Source of the DNA: Tetranychus cinnabarinus
Taxonomy: Eukaryota > Arthropoda > Arachnida > Trombidiformes > Tetranychidae
Length of the DNA: 64,000 nt
Assembly (NCBI GenBank): GCA_022266195.1
Contig: WHVY01000002.1
Coordinates: 9,935,001 to 9,999,000, forward strand
Direction of reading: 5' to 3'
Part shown: in pieces, positions 1-12,800 of the stretch
How the letters are laid out: each line of letters begins with the position of its first letter
How positions within the stretch are numbered: the first letter of the stretch is position 1
The notes under the pieces: model-generated
The model's input: the letters and a program-made list of their open reading frames with translations, nothing else
Told to the model about the DNA's origin: nothing
The model's database searches: none
Translations under genes and position numbers: made by a program

Positions 1-65
1 TTAAAATCTAGTTATTGTTATGTCTCACCAATATTAATTATCACTTTTGCTTTTACTTCCTTTAG

Positions 66-3000
66 GATGTATTACAACCAACCAAGAGAAACTTTTCAAT
101 GATAAAGTAGTCGTAACCAATGAGCAATATGAGAATCTCAATTTCAAGCCTTCCTTACATCTCTATTGGAATCAAACCTTCGAGAACAGATATCTCAAAC
201 GTAAAGAGGACTCTTCAAGCGACCCGCTCAAAGTATTGATTCTACCCCATTCTCACAATGATCCTGGCTGGCTAAAAACATTTGAAAGCTATTATTTAAC
301 AACAACCTCAAGCATACTTAATAATATGGTTGATAAGCTGGACAAATATCGAGACTTTACTTTCATGTGGACTGAGATTTCTTATTTAGCTCGTTGGTGG
401 AAAGATTTGTCACCCACGTCAAATCTACGTCAAATGATAAAGGATCAAATAACTCGAGGACAGCTGGAAATCACAACTGGTAGCTGGGTAATGCCTGATG
501 AAGCTGTTGCTCATTATTTTGCTATTATTGATCAGCTCATTGAAGGTCATCAATGGCTTAAAGTTAACCTCGATTTTGATTCACCACCAAACAATAGTTG
601 GTCTATTGATCCTTTCGGACACAGTGGAACTTATCCTGCATTTTTAAGTGCATCAGGACTTAGAAATATGTATATTCAACGGATTCATTTTGGATGGAGA
701 TCTAGATTAGCTGAGAAACAAGCTCTCGAATTTTGGTGGAAACAAGCAATTGATTTTTCGCAGCCAAGATTATCTTCTACCAGGTCTCTCCTATGTCATG
801 TCGCACCATTCGCTCTTTACAATATTAAGCACTCCTGTGGTCCGGAGAATGATGTTTGTCTTCAATTTGACTTTCGTCAAATTGCTGGTGAAGTCTCTGA
901 ATCTCGATCCGAGCAAATCACAAACGAAAATGTTGCTGCAAAAGCTAAATTATTAATAGACCAATATGGGCGAACTGCTTCACTCTATTCTCATAATGTT
1001 GCTCTTATACCGTTGGGTGATGATTTTCGATACGACCAAGACATTGAATGGGACCAACAACGTGAAAATTTTCGCCTCCTCATGGACCACATTAATAGCA
1101 ATCCAGATAAATTTGATGGCGCACAAATATCTTTTGGAACATTAAATGACTATTTTAAAGAGATTTCATTGAGAAGTAATCGAAATCCAAGTAAAAAAAT
1201 TGACTGGTCACTAGTAGGAGATTTAATGCCTTATGCTGATATTTACTCTGGTGCTGGACCATCTTATTGGACTGGTTATTACACAACTAGACCTTTTTGG
1301 AAATCACTTTCTCGTTCATTGGAAAATTATTTACGAAGTTCAGAAATATTATATTCACTAGCTCGAAATATTGCTTCAAAAAAGCACGATTCAGTGTCCA
1401 TTGAAAAATTTATAGAAGACTACAAATATTTAACAACAGCTCGTCAAAATTTAGGTCTCTTTCAACATCATGATGCAATTACAGGAACATCTAAAGAATT
1501 TGTTATGCAGGATTATGGAATTTTGCTTCACCAGGCAATTACCGAATCTTTCAAAATCATGTCTCATTCAATACAATACCTTATGAGTCCCAAGAAAACA
1601 ATCCAGTCATCTATTCTTTTTCCCACTGTCCAACAACCGACCTGGGACTCACCGATCCTCAATATTCCTCTCACTGTTCCTGATCATTCATCTCGAAAAC
1701 TTGTTATATTTAACAGTCACCCAAGAGAGATTTTGGTTCCCATCACAATAAGATGTCGTTATGATGCTATCATGTTACATGAAGCAGAACAAATGACATC
1801 AATCCCCTTCCAAATCAATCCAGTTTGGAATAACAGTCTTAATTTGGATGATAAAGAATTTGAGATAATTTTCATGAGCCGATTACCTCCACTCTCATTG
1901 AAAACGTACACCATTTCAATGTTGCCCAAAGATCAAGATATTCAATCTAAGTCTAAGCTCTATCTTCTCATGGGCGATGCATCTGATGAAAAGCGTGTAA
2001 AAATTGCTTCAGAATCATTGGAGGATAAAGGGGATAAACGATTTCACAGCATTTTTGAATTTCCTAAACTTTTCAAAAGTGATATTGAACTTACTACGCC
2101 TCATTTGACCGTTTTATTTGACCATTCAACAGGATTTCCAAAGCTAATCAAAAGTTCTTCTGGTTCTTGGACTCATCCAACCTATATTAGTTTACATGCC
2201 TACAAATCTATAGCTTTTCATTCTGGAGCTTACCTTTTTCAACCAACAGCCGATGATGATCTTGTGAATATCCATGACCGGTTTCCTGTTATCCGATTGA
2301 TCAAGGGTCAAATTGTATCTGAAGTCATTGTCACTCATTCTAATAGCATAACCATAACTTTTCGTGTTTACCACGACAAAGGTCTCTTTGGAACTGCCCT
2401 TGAGATTGATCTTTCTTTTAATATTGCTAACTCAGAATTCAAAGACCGTGAATTGATAATGAGGATAACATCAGACTTGGACAATTTAGATTCAAGTTCA
2501 AAGCAATATAATCCAACATTTTATACAGATTCTAATGGTTACCAATTTTTCCGTCGCAAGTTTGTCCCTGATGTTGGAGTTGCTGCAAATTATTATCCAA
2601 TGACATCGGCAGCTTACATTGAAGATTCAAATAGTCGATTAACAGTGTTGACATCACATTCTCGTGGTGTTACAAGCCCGTCCAAAGGTACACTTGAGAT
2701 GATGCTGGATCGCCGTACACTAAATGATGATTATCGGGGATTAGGTGAACCCATTATTGACAACAAATTGACCCGATCGAAATTTCTTCTAGTTTTTGAA
2801 GATTTCACTGATACCCAAACAAAACCACAATTTTCATCATCTTCATCCTCATTACCATCTTCATCCTTCACCTCATCTACATCATCATCGTCTTCATCTT
2901 CTCCAGAGTTACCATTTTTATCTCAACTGTCATTTCATCTTTCAACTCATTTAATTTATCCACCTGTCGTTTTTGCAGACGATGGATTCGAAGAAAGACC

Positions 3001-3352
3001 TTTGCTTAATAGGTTTACTTTTTTGGACAACCCAATGCCTTGTTACCTTCATCTAGTCAATATTAGATCTTTACCTTTCTATAGTGATTTTGACAAACCC
3101 TCCGACTCAAGTCTAATAATCGTTCATCGACCAGGTTTTACCTGCCGTATAGACAATCGTCAATTATTTGATAATAATCAACTTTGTGCAACCAATTTTG
3201 CAAAGAAATTTACTAGAAATCGGATTAAACAATTAAGTGAAACTTCTCTTACCGGTTTTCAAACAATTAGATCTGGTTTATCACTTGTTGATCTCTGGCA
3301 AATATCGCCCATGAAACTGGCTGCTTTCAATGTTACATTTGATTCTTCATGA
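66..3352 (+). CDS. MAN2A: Golgi alpha-mannosidase II (GH38), 5' end outside window
   Basis: Glycoside hydrolase family 38. In the Golgi lumen, members of this type trim two mannoses from GlcNAcMan5GlcNAc2 during complex N-glycan maturation. The reading frame starts behind a pyrimidine-rich tract ending in AG at 64-65, so bases 1-65 are intron and the start codon and membrane anchor lie to the left. Zinc and catalytic residues are all present: PHSHNDPGW near base 248 (ligand His and Asp), WSIDPFGHS near 602 (Asp is the nucleophile), and QHHDAITGT at 1463-1489 (His ligand). About 1,095 residues are visible, close to a full luminal domain. A serine-rich insertion encoded by TCA repeats (2826-2906) lies in the C-terminal beta-rich part, where family members vary. 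Stop is TGA at 3350. Lysosomal mannosidase is less likely because length and motif context fit the Golgi class. Family assignment is very secure; the exact paralogue (IIa or IIx) is not. Confidence 0.95.
2826..2906 (+). repeat. TCA/TCT-rich imperfect triplet repeat encoding a serine run
   Basis: A stretch of mostly TCA, TCT and TCC codons inside the mannosidase gene gives a serine-rich loop. It keeps the reading frame and is probably a tolerated surface insertion that arose by triplet slippage. Confidence 0.8.
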
Positions 3353-4274
3353 TATTTATTACCATATTGACTCGTATCGACCCGGGTTCGAGTCTCTTTC
3401 TATCTTCCCTTTCTCTTCATTGAAAATATTGTAAATCGAGTAAAAAAAACTTGAATTAAAGATATACATTTGTAATTCGATATGCGAATACCCGCAACCA
3501 ATTTTACTATTAATAAAAAACGCTTGTATTATAAGATGACGTTTTTTATAATTGCTACACTGAAACAAGTTAATGTCTAGTTAAAAGCTAAAGTTAATTA
3601 TTCAAGTTTAATCAAACAGATGTTATTTTTTATAATATCTTTGGTGGTTTTTAATCAGTGATACTCTTAATTTATATTACAATTAATAATACAAGGTAAC
3701 CCAGCGAAGCAAAATTTCATGCGTAATCAAAGATAGCTTCTTCATTATATTTGCCACAATTGATGAGTATCGTTTACAAACAGTTGATCAAACATCTTAT
3801 TACAAGCTTATCGCATTATTAAAGCATAACATGAACCAGACTCTCATCAGAACCTACCAAAAACCGAATCCAATATATTTATAAAGATATCATTTTAAAT
3901 GGTATCTGTGTGGTCTTCAGTGTTTCCATGTTGGCTGTTCATTTATCCAATTTAAATCATTTTTCATCTAAGAGTATATCATTTCATCTTCATTTTTGTA
4001 TAATTGTTTACACTGTCAAGCAATTGGATTGAACACTCTAACTTTAAAGCGATTACCCAAAATGTAAAGATGAACTTATCGATTAACTATCGTAAGATAA
4101 TTTAAAGCTCCTCAATTGCCGAATCAGTGGCTCAACCAATGTATTGAAGTGAAAACTAAAACTGAATACTGTTTTCAAATCATGAAACTGGTTGAGAATG
4201 CAAAAGTCGCCTTGAAATTCAAGTTTAACTTCGTTCATGTTTATGTTACAAACGAGTTGATAAACTAGACTCTA
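3353..4274. other. Intergenic, no gene seen
   Basis: AT-rich sequence between two plus-strand genes. It must hold the mannosidase 3' UTR and the transporter promoter. No convincing TATA box or coding segment is visible. The stretch near 3380 that resembles a tRNA T-arm has no partner arms. Confidence 0.6.
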
Positions 4275-6035
4275 ATGGATACCAAAGTTAATCTAGTTGA
4301 CTATGTAAAAGTGAATAAATTTAAATTGTTTCAAAGTCTACTTTGCTTTGCCAGTTATGCCGGACTGGGAAGTGTAATTACACTGCTTGGCACTTCACTT
4401 CTTGATTATCAAATTTTGACGAGCCAAAGTTTCCAAACAATCGTTTACCTTGTCCAGATAAGATCAGTGGGCTACATTTTAGGATCCATTTCAGGTAAGT
4501 TTCATTGCAAAATTGTAACCTTGTAAAGATGCAACACAATTTTTCTTTCAACTTTTCAGCTCATTTCATTGAGAAGTATTTCAATCAAATCTTGATTCTA
4601 ACAATTGCCAATTTTGTACTCGGATGTGCTCTAATCGTGACTCCGTTCTTTGAAAATATCATCGGTCTGTTTATTGCCACACTGGTCATTGGAATCACAT
4701 TTGGAATTCTTGAGATTTGTATGTTTATTTGATTTTAATAACAAAATCAGTTTGGGTCACTTCTCATTTCAATTCTTTGTCAATTGTTATCAGATGTTCA
4801 TGTTTACATTGGCTTTTTATGGAAATCTAAAAGTACAAATTATCTGCAAGCACTTCACATGTTTTTTGACATTGGTGCTCTTGTTTCACCACTCATTACT
4901 CGACCCTTTTTATTACCCTTGGATCCTGACGAGTACAATGCCCAATCGAATCAGACCTCAGTCAACCTTACGGAGGTCAAAATTTACACCAAAAATGATC
5001 TTCTCATTCAATATCCACATGCAATCATGGGTCTATTCCTTGTTCTAGTCGGATTCCTATTTACTGTAACTCTATTCACCAGAGACTGTCCTGAGCAAGA
5101 TTCTGAACATGAAACTGATCAATCGTCTAATCAAATCTTAAACTGGAAACATCGAGTTGCCATTGTTGTAACAGCATTGATCGTCAATTTCGAGTTCGGG
5201 GCTCAAAACTTAGTCAGTAAGTCAACTTTATATCTGAAAGTGACTCTTGCATTTCCATTAAACATCTTTTACCATTTTTGATTCTTCAACAAATATTTCA
5301 AAATAAGTTTACGAAGTTGACAGTCGTTAGGAAAATAATGAATAATGTGCTTTCATGGTTTTTTAAAATGAAATTTATTCATCAAAGTCATTTATTGATT
5401 AACTCAGAACATTTAAAAGAAATTGCAATCAATTTTTGGAAGCTCGAGAAATCATGAAAATTTTACAAGAAAAAAGCTAATTGATTTTTTACTATTTTTA
5501 AGGTGCACTTGGACCAGCATTTGTCGTCAAATCTAATCTTAAAATGACGAAACAAGAAGCCGCTCTCCTGATAACTGTTTATTGGTCTTCATGCGGCATT
5601 TATCGATTAATCATGATTCCAGCGGCAGTTTACTTCAAGGAGAGTAGCCTGATTATATTCAATGCTGCCATCATGGTTTGTGGAGCAGCAGTTATGGGTT
5701 ACACGGGCGACTCAAATCAAACCCTTATCTGGGTCTCATTTATTCTCATGAGTTTAGGATTTTCTCCGAGTTTTGCGTTTGCTTTTGGTTTTATACAGAA
5801 ATATTTTACTGTTCAGAGCAGCATGGCATCATTGATGTTTTTGTGCGGAACTTTGGGTGAATCAATTCATCCTTGGATAGTTTCTGTTTTCATGGAATCT
5901 TGGTCAGCATTTTATAGCCTTTACTTTGCTCTGATAGCAATAATCAATGCACTTTTGTGCATATTTCTGGTCTTCTTTGTTACAAAATTTATTAAAAAAG
6001 TTCCTAATTTAAGAGATGAATATCTAGAAATGTAA
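4275..6035 (+). CDS. Major facilitator superfamily transporter, MFSD4/Na-dependent glucose transporter 1-like
   Basis: Four exons: 4275-4494, 4560-4718, 4794-5216 and 5503-6035. All junctions are GT-AG and all interrupt the codon after base 1. The joined protein has 444 residues, the usual MFS length, with about twelve hydrophobic segments and a hydrophilic central loop (about residues 200-245). Pieces that recall the MFSD4/NaGLT1 group are the FASYAGLGSV start of helix 1, the ALHMFFDIGALVSPL helix, and GAQNLVSSALGPAFVVKS opening the second half. Members carry small solutes such as glucose across membranes, but the substrate cannot be read from sequence. The start ATG at 4275 is the first in frame and fits the short cytoplasmic N-terminus. 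A/T-rich poly(A) signals (AATAAATAAAA) follow the stop immediately. The family is secure; the subfamily is moderately secure. Confidence 0.85.
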
Positions 6036-7559
6036 ATAAATAAAACAAAACAAAATAAAATCGAGTTTATACTTTTTGAACAGAGCCATTCAATCATGAT
6101 TGTTGTTAAATGACTGTTGAATTTGATAAGATAGACAAGAGCTAAATGGAAACAATTTAGTAAACCGAACGATAAATACATGTAGTATCATGAGATTGAT
6201 CAGAAATTTTGCATAAAAATTGGACTTTAAAAATCTAATCTAGTCTTCTCTAATCTTTAAATTAAATTATTAAACTAATGAAATAACAGTTTTTTGCTGC
6301 AAATGTTTCAAACTGCCGTCGAATAGCCATGAAATTCCTTTTTGAATTCAGATTATTTGAAATAATATAATTTCAATACAAATACGCTTTTTTACGGTTT
6401 GAAAAGTTTCTATTTATCCGCCATAATAAGTGATTAAATTATACAAGTGAAGCCCCGACCATGACTGATCGCAAATTTATTTTCACTGTCTATGATAAAG
6501 TCAATCCACATTTAAAGAGTCAAATTCTGAATTAAAAATTTTGTCTGGTGAACAAATATTGATAAAATTGACTTAAAAATTTGTCGTTTGGTCTCTTTTA
6601 GTTGAGGCAACAGATTATCAACCAAACTCTTTCCTCGAAAGTCAGCTTTGCATTTGCATGAAAACATTGTGCAAAATCATAATGCGATACATGACCAGAA
6701 AGATAATTCCTTGAAGTTTAATATCGCCGTAAAAAAATTGACCAAAAATCTGTGCAGCAAAATCTGCCACTTTTTCGACTTTGGTAACGAACCATTTCAT
6801 GACAACTAATTTTGATTGAAGCCAAAGTAGCGCCATACTAAACTATGACATTTTATCTATCGGGTGACATCAAGCACAAATTTCTATCTAGAGCCATTGC
6901 TGAGCGATCGGCTTCTAAAAGTTGATATAACCTTTATCAATACTACAGTATTGCCATCTCGCGAATAATTTAAATAGCTTGAATTTGTTTTGCATGTATC
7001 AATAAGAGCTTTAGCTGTGATTCTTATGCTTGTAATGTTTCTTTTGAAAATGGCAGTTTAAATTGTTTTGAAGGGGTCAAAATAAGGAAATTAAATTAAA
7101 TCTAAGAAGCCTATCAATTAGGACTTGGTATATATTTTAAAGGTTTTATAGAGTTATGAGCAGAAAATAAGTTAGACTCGCGTTAAAGTTTTTTAATTGT
7201 GAATAATATTCTCCTTTTATTTTTGCATCCATTTGGACTATTTTTAATATTTTAACAATTGACCGTCAACACCCCTTCTGAATTCAAATGTAAGTAATAT
7301 TTCCGATTAATTTACAAGCTCTTCAATTAAATCTCAGATGCCAATGGAAATGGTAACAAATTTTACCCTTGGATAAATCTCTAAAGTGTCTCTATACTTA
7401 TTTTTCACGGCCATTGGAAACATGTATTTGGTAGTCTTTTCATTGGTCTTACTGTATCTGAGAATCTTAAAAACTCGTTTTCATCGTGAATATCACCATG
7501 ATTATTGACTAATCAATTGCTTTGTTGTGTTCCTTATTAATGTCATTCCACTTCTACAG
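6036..7559. other. Intergenic, only weak reading frames
   Basis: AT-rich. A minus-strand frame at 6642-6836 (64 codons, several hydrophobic stretches, start codon near 6836) could be a tiny gene, but nothing supports it beyond being open. The right end probably contains a 5' UTR exon and intron of the gene starting at 7560, since a TTCTACAG acceptor sits directly before that ATG. Confidence 0.4.
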
Positions 7560-7943
7560 ATGTCATCTGCCGTCAAGTTAATTACGGTCATTCCGGCGCT
7601 TTGTGTGAAACTGGCAATACATATCAAGACAAATTTACCTTGGTTATACAAAGTTTTGCTTCTCACACGTGGCTCAATGAAGGAATTTATTATTTCGATG
7701 ATTTTGAAGATGTGCACTTATAAAGATGTTTATCAAGAAGCATACCGAAAAGATGGATTCAAAGGATTCGTAAAAGCCGTTTTTGCTAGTATTCCTGAAA
7801 TATTGCATGAGCTATTGACAGATACAGGTGCTATAATCGCTTTCGCTGGTAGACTGTTGACCCGTAAAGATGTAACAGAAATGTTCGCAAAGTACTCTGG
7901 ATTGGCACTACTTATTGGCTCTTTTGCAAGCAGATTAGCCTGA
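7560..7943 (+). CDS. Unrecognised small protein, 127 residues
   Basis: I do not recognise this protein. The start ATG at 7560 directly follows a good acceptor (TTCTACAG), suggesting an upstream noncoding exon. The open frame could extend 11 codons left, but that part would be intron. The protein is basic and amphipathic: a hydrophobic N-terminal segment (about residues 5-20), a second around 32-48, a lysine-rich middle (YKDVYQEAYRKDGFKGFVKA), then alternating charged and hydrophobic helices ending LALLIGSFASRLA. The pattern suggests a membrane-associated helical protein. There is no motif to assign function. The codon mix is like neighbouring genes, and the frame is longer than chance frames nearby, so I think it is real. 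Confidence 0.5.
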   Translation: MSSAVKLITVIPALCVKLAIHIKTNLPWLYKVLLLTRGSMKEFIISMILKMCTYKDVYQEAYRKDGFKGFVKAVFASIPEILHELLTDTGAIIAFAGRLLTRKDVTEMFAKYSGLALLIGSFASRLA

Positions 7944-9810
7944 ATATTTCGCTTACATTATCGAAGACTCAACCTGGACTAAACTCACTCAAAAAATATA
8001 TCACTCGGTCAATATGGTTTTAAATTTTGCTAAGATACTTCATCTTTGCTATAATAATTTTTCTTCAAACACATCTAGAAATTTGTGATTAAATTAGTTA
8101 TAAAAAAATTTGGTATAAAAGTTCAGTTGGGATGGTAATCCAATGGTTCAAAAAAGCACAGCAAATTGAATAAATTTTTCAAAAAATATGTCAAAAGCTT
8201 GATTATTTCGGGAAACGTATTCTCTGATAAGTTTGTAAGTCAACTTATATTAATACCTGTAAATTGCCCAATTGAAATGATACTCTATTTCCCTGTATAA
8301 TCATTCATTTGAATCAAAACCGAAATTCGCAGTTAGGTCAAGCTGATTCCACCTACGCCTGATGGTAAAAATTAGTGCCTGTTTTATATTGTTGAAGATG
8401 TACAAATTATGTATTGTGTTCAACTTCCAAATAAAACAACTTTTGTTCAGATTGGATTCAAACCTTGATTAACCAGGTAGCTATTATTGAAAATTTCCCA
8501 AACAATTTGATTACAGGGTTCCTTTGGTTTGATCTTGACCTGTTACAACAAACAGCAGTTCAAAACATCTGAATATTAAGGGAAAAAATATTCAACATCA
8601 ATATTTGAAGTTAAATGACAATTGAACCCTCAAAATAAGAGATTCAAATGGTTTTGATACAAATTTTATTTAAAAAAATCATTTCCATGACCGAAAGCCT
8701 CAAAAAATGTCAAGAGGCCAAAATAATAATTTTCGTTATCCTCAAATTAAAATAAGCTTTGAATGTGAATCTGTTTTTGCCTTTTTACGGATCCACCTTA
8801 TAAACTAATGTGAATATTTTTGTATCTTTATGCACTTCAACTCATTGGATGTCAATTATCAATTGTAATCATTGTAATCATCTTGATTTTTCATCTCATT
8901 TCGATTGTTTCCCTGTCATCCTAAAGTTCTGTGTGTGGGTTAACCTTAAATTTAAGGTCGTCATTTTTGAATATATTTTTCGCCAGCAAAGTTGACAATA
9001 AACCATTGAGAATGATCTTAATAATTGTTCACTCTTAATGGCCTATAAGATGTCGCTCTTAATTGTCATTGTCATTGTTATGGTAGATTGATTGGACCTG
9101 GTCTGACCGAGACTAATGATTTTAAACCCGCAAGGTAAGGTTACAACAAATTAACTCTTATTACCTGTTTTAAATAATATCTTTCCGGTTTCATTTAATT
9201 GCTCTCCATTCATTCTTACAGTGTTTTCTTATTTTCTCTCCCTTGTTCTTTATCTTAATATCTATTTTACTATTCAATAGTTGTTCATTTTTTTTAAGTG
9301 AAGAAATAAACATCAAACTTACCTTGTCTATACTCTATTAGACCTGTTGTTTGTTGTGTACTTTTGTTGTTATTATTAATGTTGTTAATTTGGTTAGCAA
9401 AGGAGAACACGCAACATCAACAAGAAACAGTTTTCCCAATTTTTCTCCACCAACATAACAGCAACTCAACCCAAGGAGTCTACTCAAGTAAATCTCATGT
9501 TCAACTGTCACACTACCCTTTTTGGCTCTTCTTTCGCATTTTTATATGCAGTTATTTAAATCCTTCCTGTGTTCATAATTAATATCAATGTTTATTGATT
9601 ACTTTGATTTGATAATCTCAACTTCCATTAAATACACAGCTTGGAAACATGTAATATGACATCTTCATCTTAACTTTGGTTGACCATGGTTTGGTTTGTT
9701 TACATTAGTTTCTCTCATCTCTGTATATAGAGAAACCTTCTGTGATCTTCTGTTATCCGTTTTTATTTTATGGTTGGTTGGTTGGATCTGAAAATACCCA
9801 AAAAGACCTG
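7944..9810. other. Intergenic plus probable WDR47 5' UTR
   Basis: No coding gene is supported. A GCAAGGTAAGG donor-like site near 9131 could end a noncoding first exon of WDR47. A frame of 72 codons at 9364-9582 has no protein-like features beyond openness. Confidence 0.4.
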
Positions 9811-12800
9811 ATGCCATCGCCACCTAACATTGGTAATTTCATTTTAAGAGAAGAAGATGTCGTTCGAATGGTCCTTGAATTTCTCAATAATCGAGAGCTC
9901 AGTATAAGCCAGCTAAGCTTGGAAAGAGAGACCGGTGTTCACAATGGTCTCTACTCTGATGATCTTCTCTTTCTCAGACAGTTGATTCTAGATGGTCAGT
10001 GGGATGATTGTCTACAATTTATTGAGCCCCTTGAAATATTACCTGATTTTGATGGCAAAGGGATTAAATATTGTCTCTATAAACATCAATATTTGGAGCT
10101 TTTGTGCATCAGGTTTGTTATTGTTTATGCATGCTTCTTCACTGTTACCCCACCTAATCTTTCCACTATAAATCAATGATCAATATCTGTTAACATGATG
10201 TAATTTCTAATATTCTTGAGATAACAGTTATTGATCTATTATATATTTTTTGGTCAGCTAATTTCAGTAATTTGATTGTATACCACTGTGTGTCATTTAA
10301 AATGTTAACATAGCCAAATTTAAAATACGAAACATTAGCAGTTGAATTTTTTATACTGTGTGATAGACTTGTAATACATAGAAAATTGACATTGATCCTA
10401 ATGCTCATAATTGGTTTTGATAAATTCACAAAAATGCATTATAATGCCCTAATTGAATAATTTACTAATGATTTTCTTTACCTTTCATCCAGGTCTGAAG
10501 CGGGGCCTTATCAGAATGTCGAGGTAGCTGTAAATGAAGTCGTGGAATGTCTCAAGGAGCTGGAAAAATGTTGTCCATCCAAAGAGGATTACAATGAACT
10601 ATGCTTATTGTTGACATTACCTTCATTGGGACACCATCCAGATTATAAAAGTTGGAACCCAAGTAACTCACGGATTAAATGTTTCAACACAATTTACTCG
10701 CTGGTTGAAAAATATTTACCTTATGAAAAGAAACCCGATGAAAAAGTTAGAGAAGCCAAAGCTGATAGGTTATTACAGTTGATTATCAAAGGAATATTGT
10801 ACGAGTCTTGCGTCAAATTTTGTGAAACAAAAGCCACATTTGCAGCTAAAGATGGAGATGACAAATTAAAATTTTGTAGTTTATTGGAAGGATGTGGATT
10901 CAGTAGCGGGGATCTTAGTCTTTTGTCATGGCTACAAAGCATTCCTGCTGAAACTTTTTCATATCCCTTTGAACAGAAGACTTTAAACGTAGATGTTGAA
11001 CAAATTCAAAAGCCTTCACTGGTTGCATCCTGGTCCGAAGTAATAATGATCACGCCAATCAAACCTAAAATATTTCCTCATCTTGCCACACCATTTACTC
11101 GACTTAAAGCATCCGATTTAATGTCCAAATCGTTGACTTCAGGATTACTTGATAGTCTCCCAAGAAATCCAATGGTTTACTCAGTTGGAGAGATTGCAGA
11201 AATGTCCAGATCATCCATAGCTGGACTCGGTTTTCATTTAAAGTCTAATTCAGTTGAAAATAAAAATGTTGATCAAAATGGTGTTGATAAACTTTTTGAA
11301 AGTGATTTGGTGTTTAGCTCAAGTTGTATTGATAAATTGCCAATGATTGAAGAAAAATCACCAATTCAAACTGAACCAGAGAAAAAAATAACTCATTCTG
11401 AACCAAAGGAGCAACAACAGCTGTCATCACCAAATGATACTCAAAATGGCGTGCCAAAGAATGTAATTAGTTCCAAGAGTGCCAATCCAATCACTATTCA
11501 CCCCCCTTCATCAATCAACGAATCTCCCGATTTATGGGTTAAATTTCAGAAACAAAAGAAACAGACATTAGATAAATCACTATGCGAAGAATCAATATTA
11601 AAGGAAGATTCACAATATCATAGTCAATCGTTTGTTCAGAGTCAACATGCTCGACAACCAATTCATCAATCAACTTCAAACTCATCTTTAACTGGTGCCA
11701 ATATTAGTCATCTATCAACACCAAGCTCTGCCAATTCTTTCAAACCGAGATATGATTCTATTCCAGAATCTTCACCTATTCCTATGAATCCCTTCTTAAA
11801 ACGTGGACAAAGCCTAATGGTTTCTGTGAACAGCAATAAAAAGTCACCACTTCAACCTACACATGAAAATGAGCAACAACAACAACAACAACAGGATAAA
11901 CAGGAACAATCAGTCAATGAATTATCTCTAAAGGTAATTATAGTAATCTCTGATCCTTACAATGACTTGACTCATGACAGTGACTCATGTCTTCAAAAAT
12001 TGAAAATCACAATCTTGAACAAACCCAATTACTTTCAATGTAAAAATCAATTTGCATGTTTCAACTTCCTTCAAGTTACATCAATTATCAGACGTAATTT
12101 ATTTTTCATCAACTAATAATCTAATTCAATGGTGATCTGAATAATAATAATCTGATGTCAAGTAAAAATTCAGAAAGCCAAAGCCAAACTCAATCATTTT
12201 CAATGTCAACACATTTCCATGCCAATCTTTAATATTGGCGACTTATCCAATCGTATCTCACGCTAATTCAGCAATTTATTTTATGAATCTCAAGAAGGTG
12301 ATATTTTAATCAACAAAATCAAAAAGATTGAGCTTATCATTAATAATCAACAAATAATGCCTAAATCACCCAAAAGCCAAAGAACAATGAGTTATAATGG
12401 AAAAAATTTATTCCAAATCTCTAAAAATAACCAATATTATGATATGTTATTGATAGCTTCAAAATTGAAAACAACTTGTTGATTTAATTTTGATTAGGCC
12501 CACGAAAGTCCATCATTCACAAATTAAAATCACTTGACTTAAATGAAGGTAAGACGTATTATTAGTTTAAAGATGATTCTAGAAACTGAAAAAACTGAAC
12601 AAATTGGCATCGAATGACAATGTTGGCGGTTATCACGAGACTTGAACGCAATCTTAGTTGTAATTCAATTCGATTAAATTATAACACATTTAAGATGAAA
12701 AAGTGTTTTTTTGCGTGTCCAAACTGTATAACAATGAAACCTATCCGTAAATGAGAAGTTAATGTGTTCCATCTTGATACTCATCATCACATTTTAATCA

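Noticed and set aside
3365..3405. tRNA-like T-arm (GACCCGGGTTCGAGTC) after the mannosidase stop
   Set aside because: No matching acceptor stem, D-arm or anticodon arm at the required distances on either strand.
9364..9582. 72-codon frame upstream of WDR47
   Set aside because: No conserved pattern; lies in the likely 5' UTR/promoter region.
12543..12548. Two-codon ATGAAG followed by a GTAAGA donor in phase 0
   Set aside because: Too short to tell from chance, although the phase agrees with the other candidate first exons.
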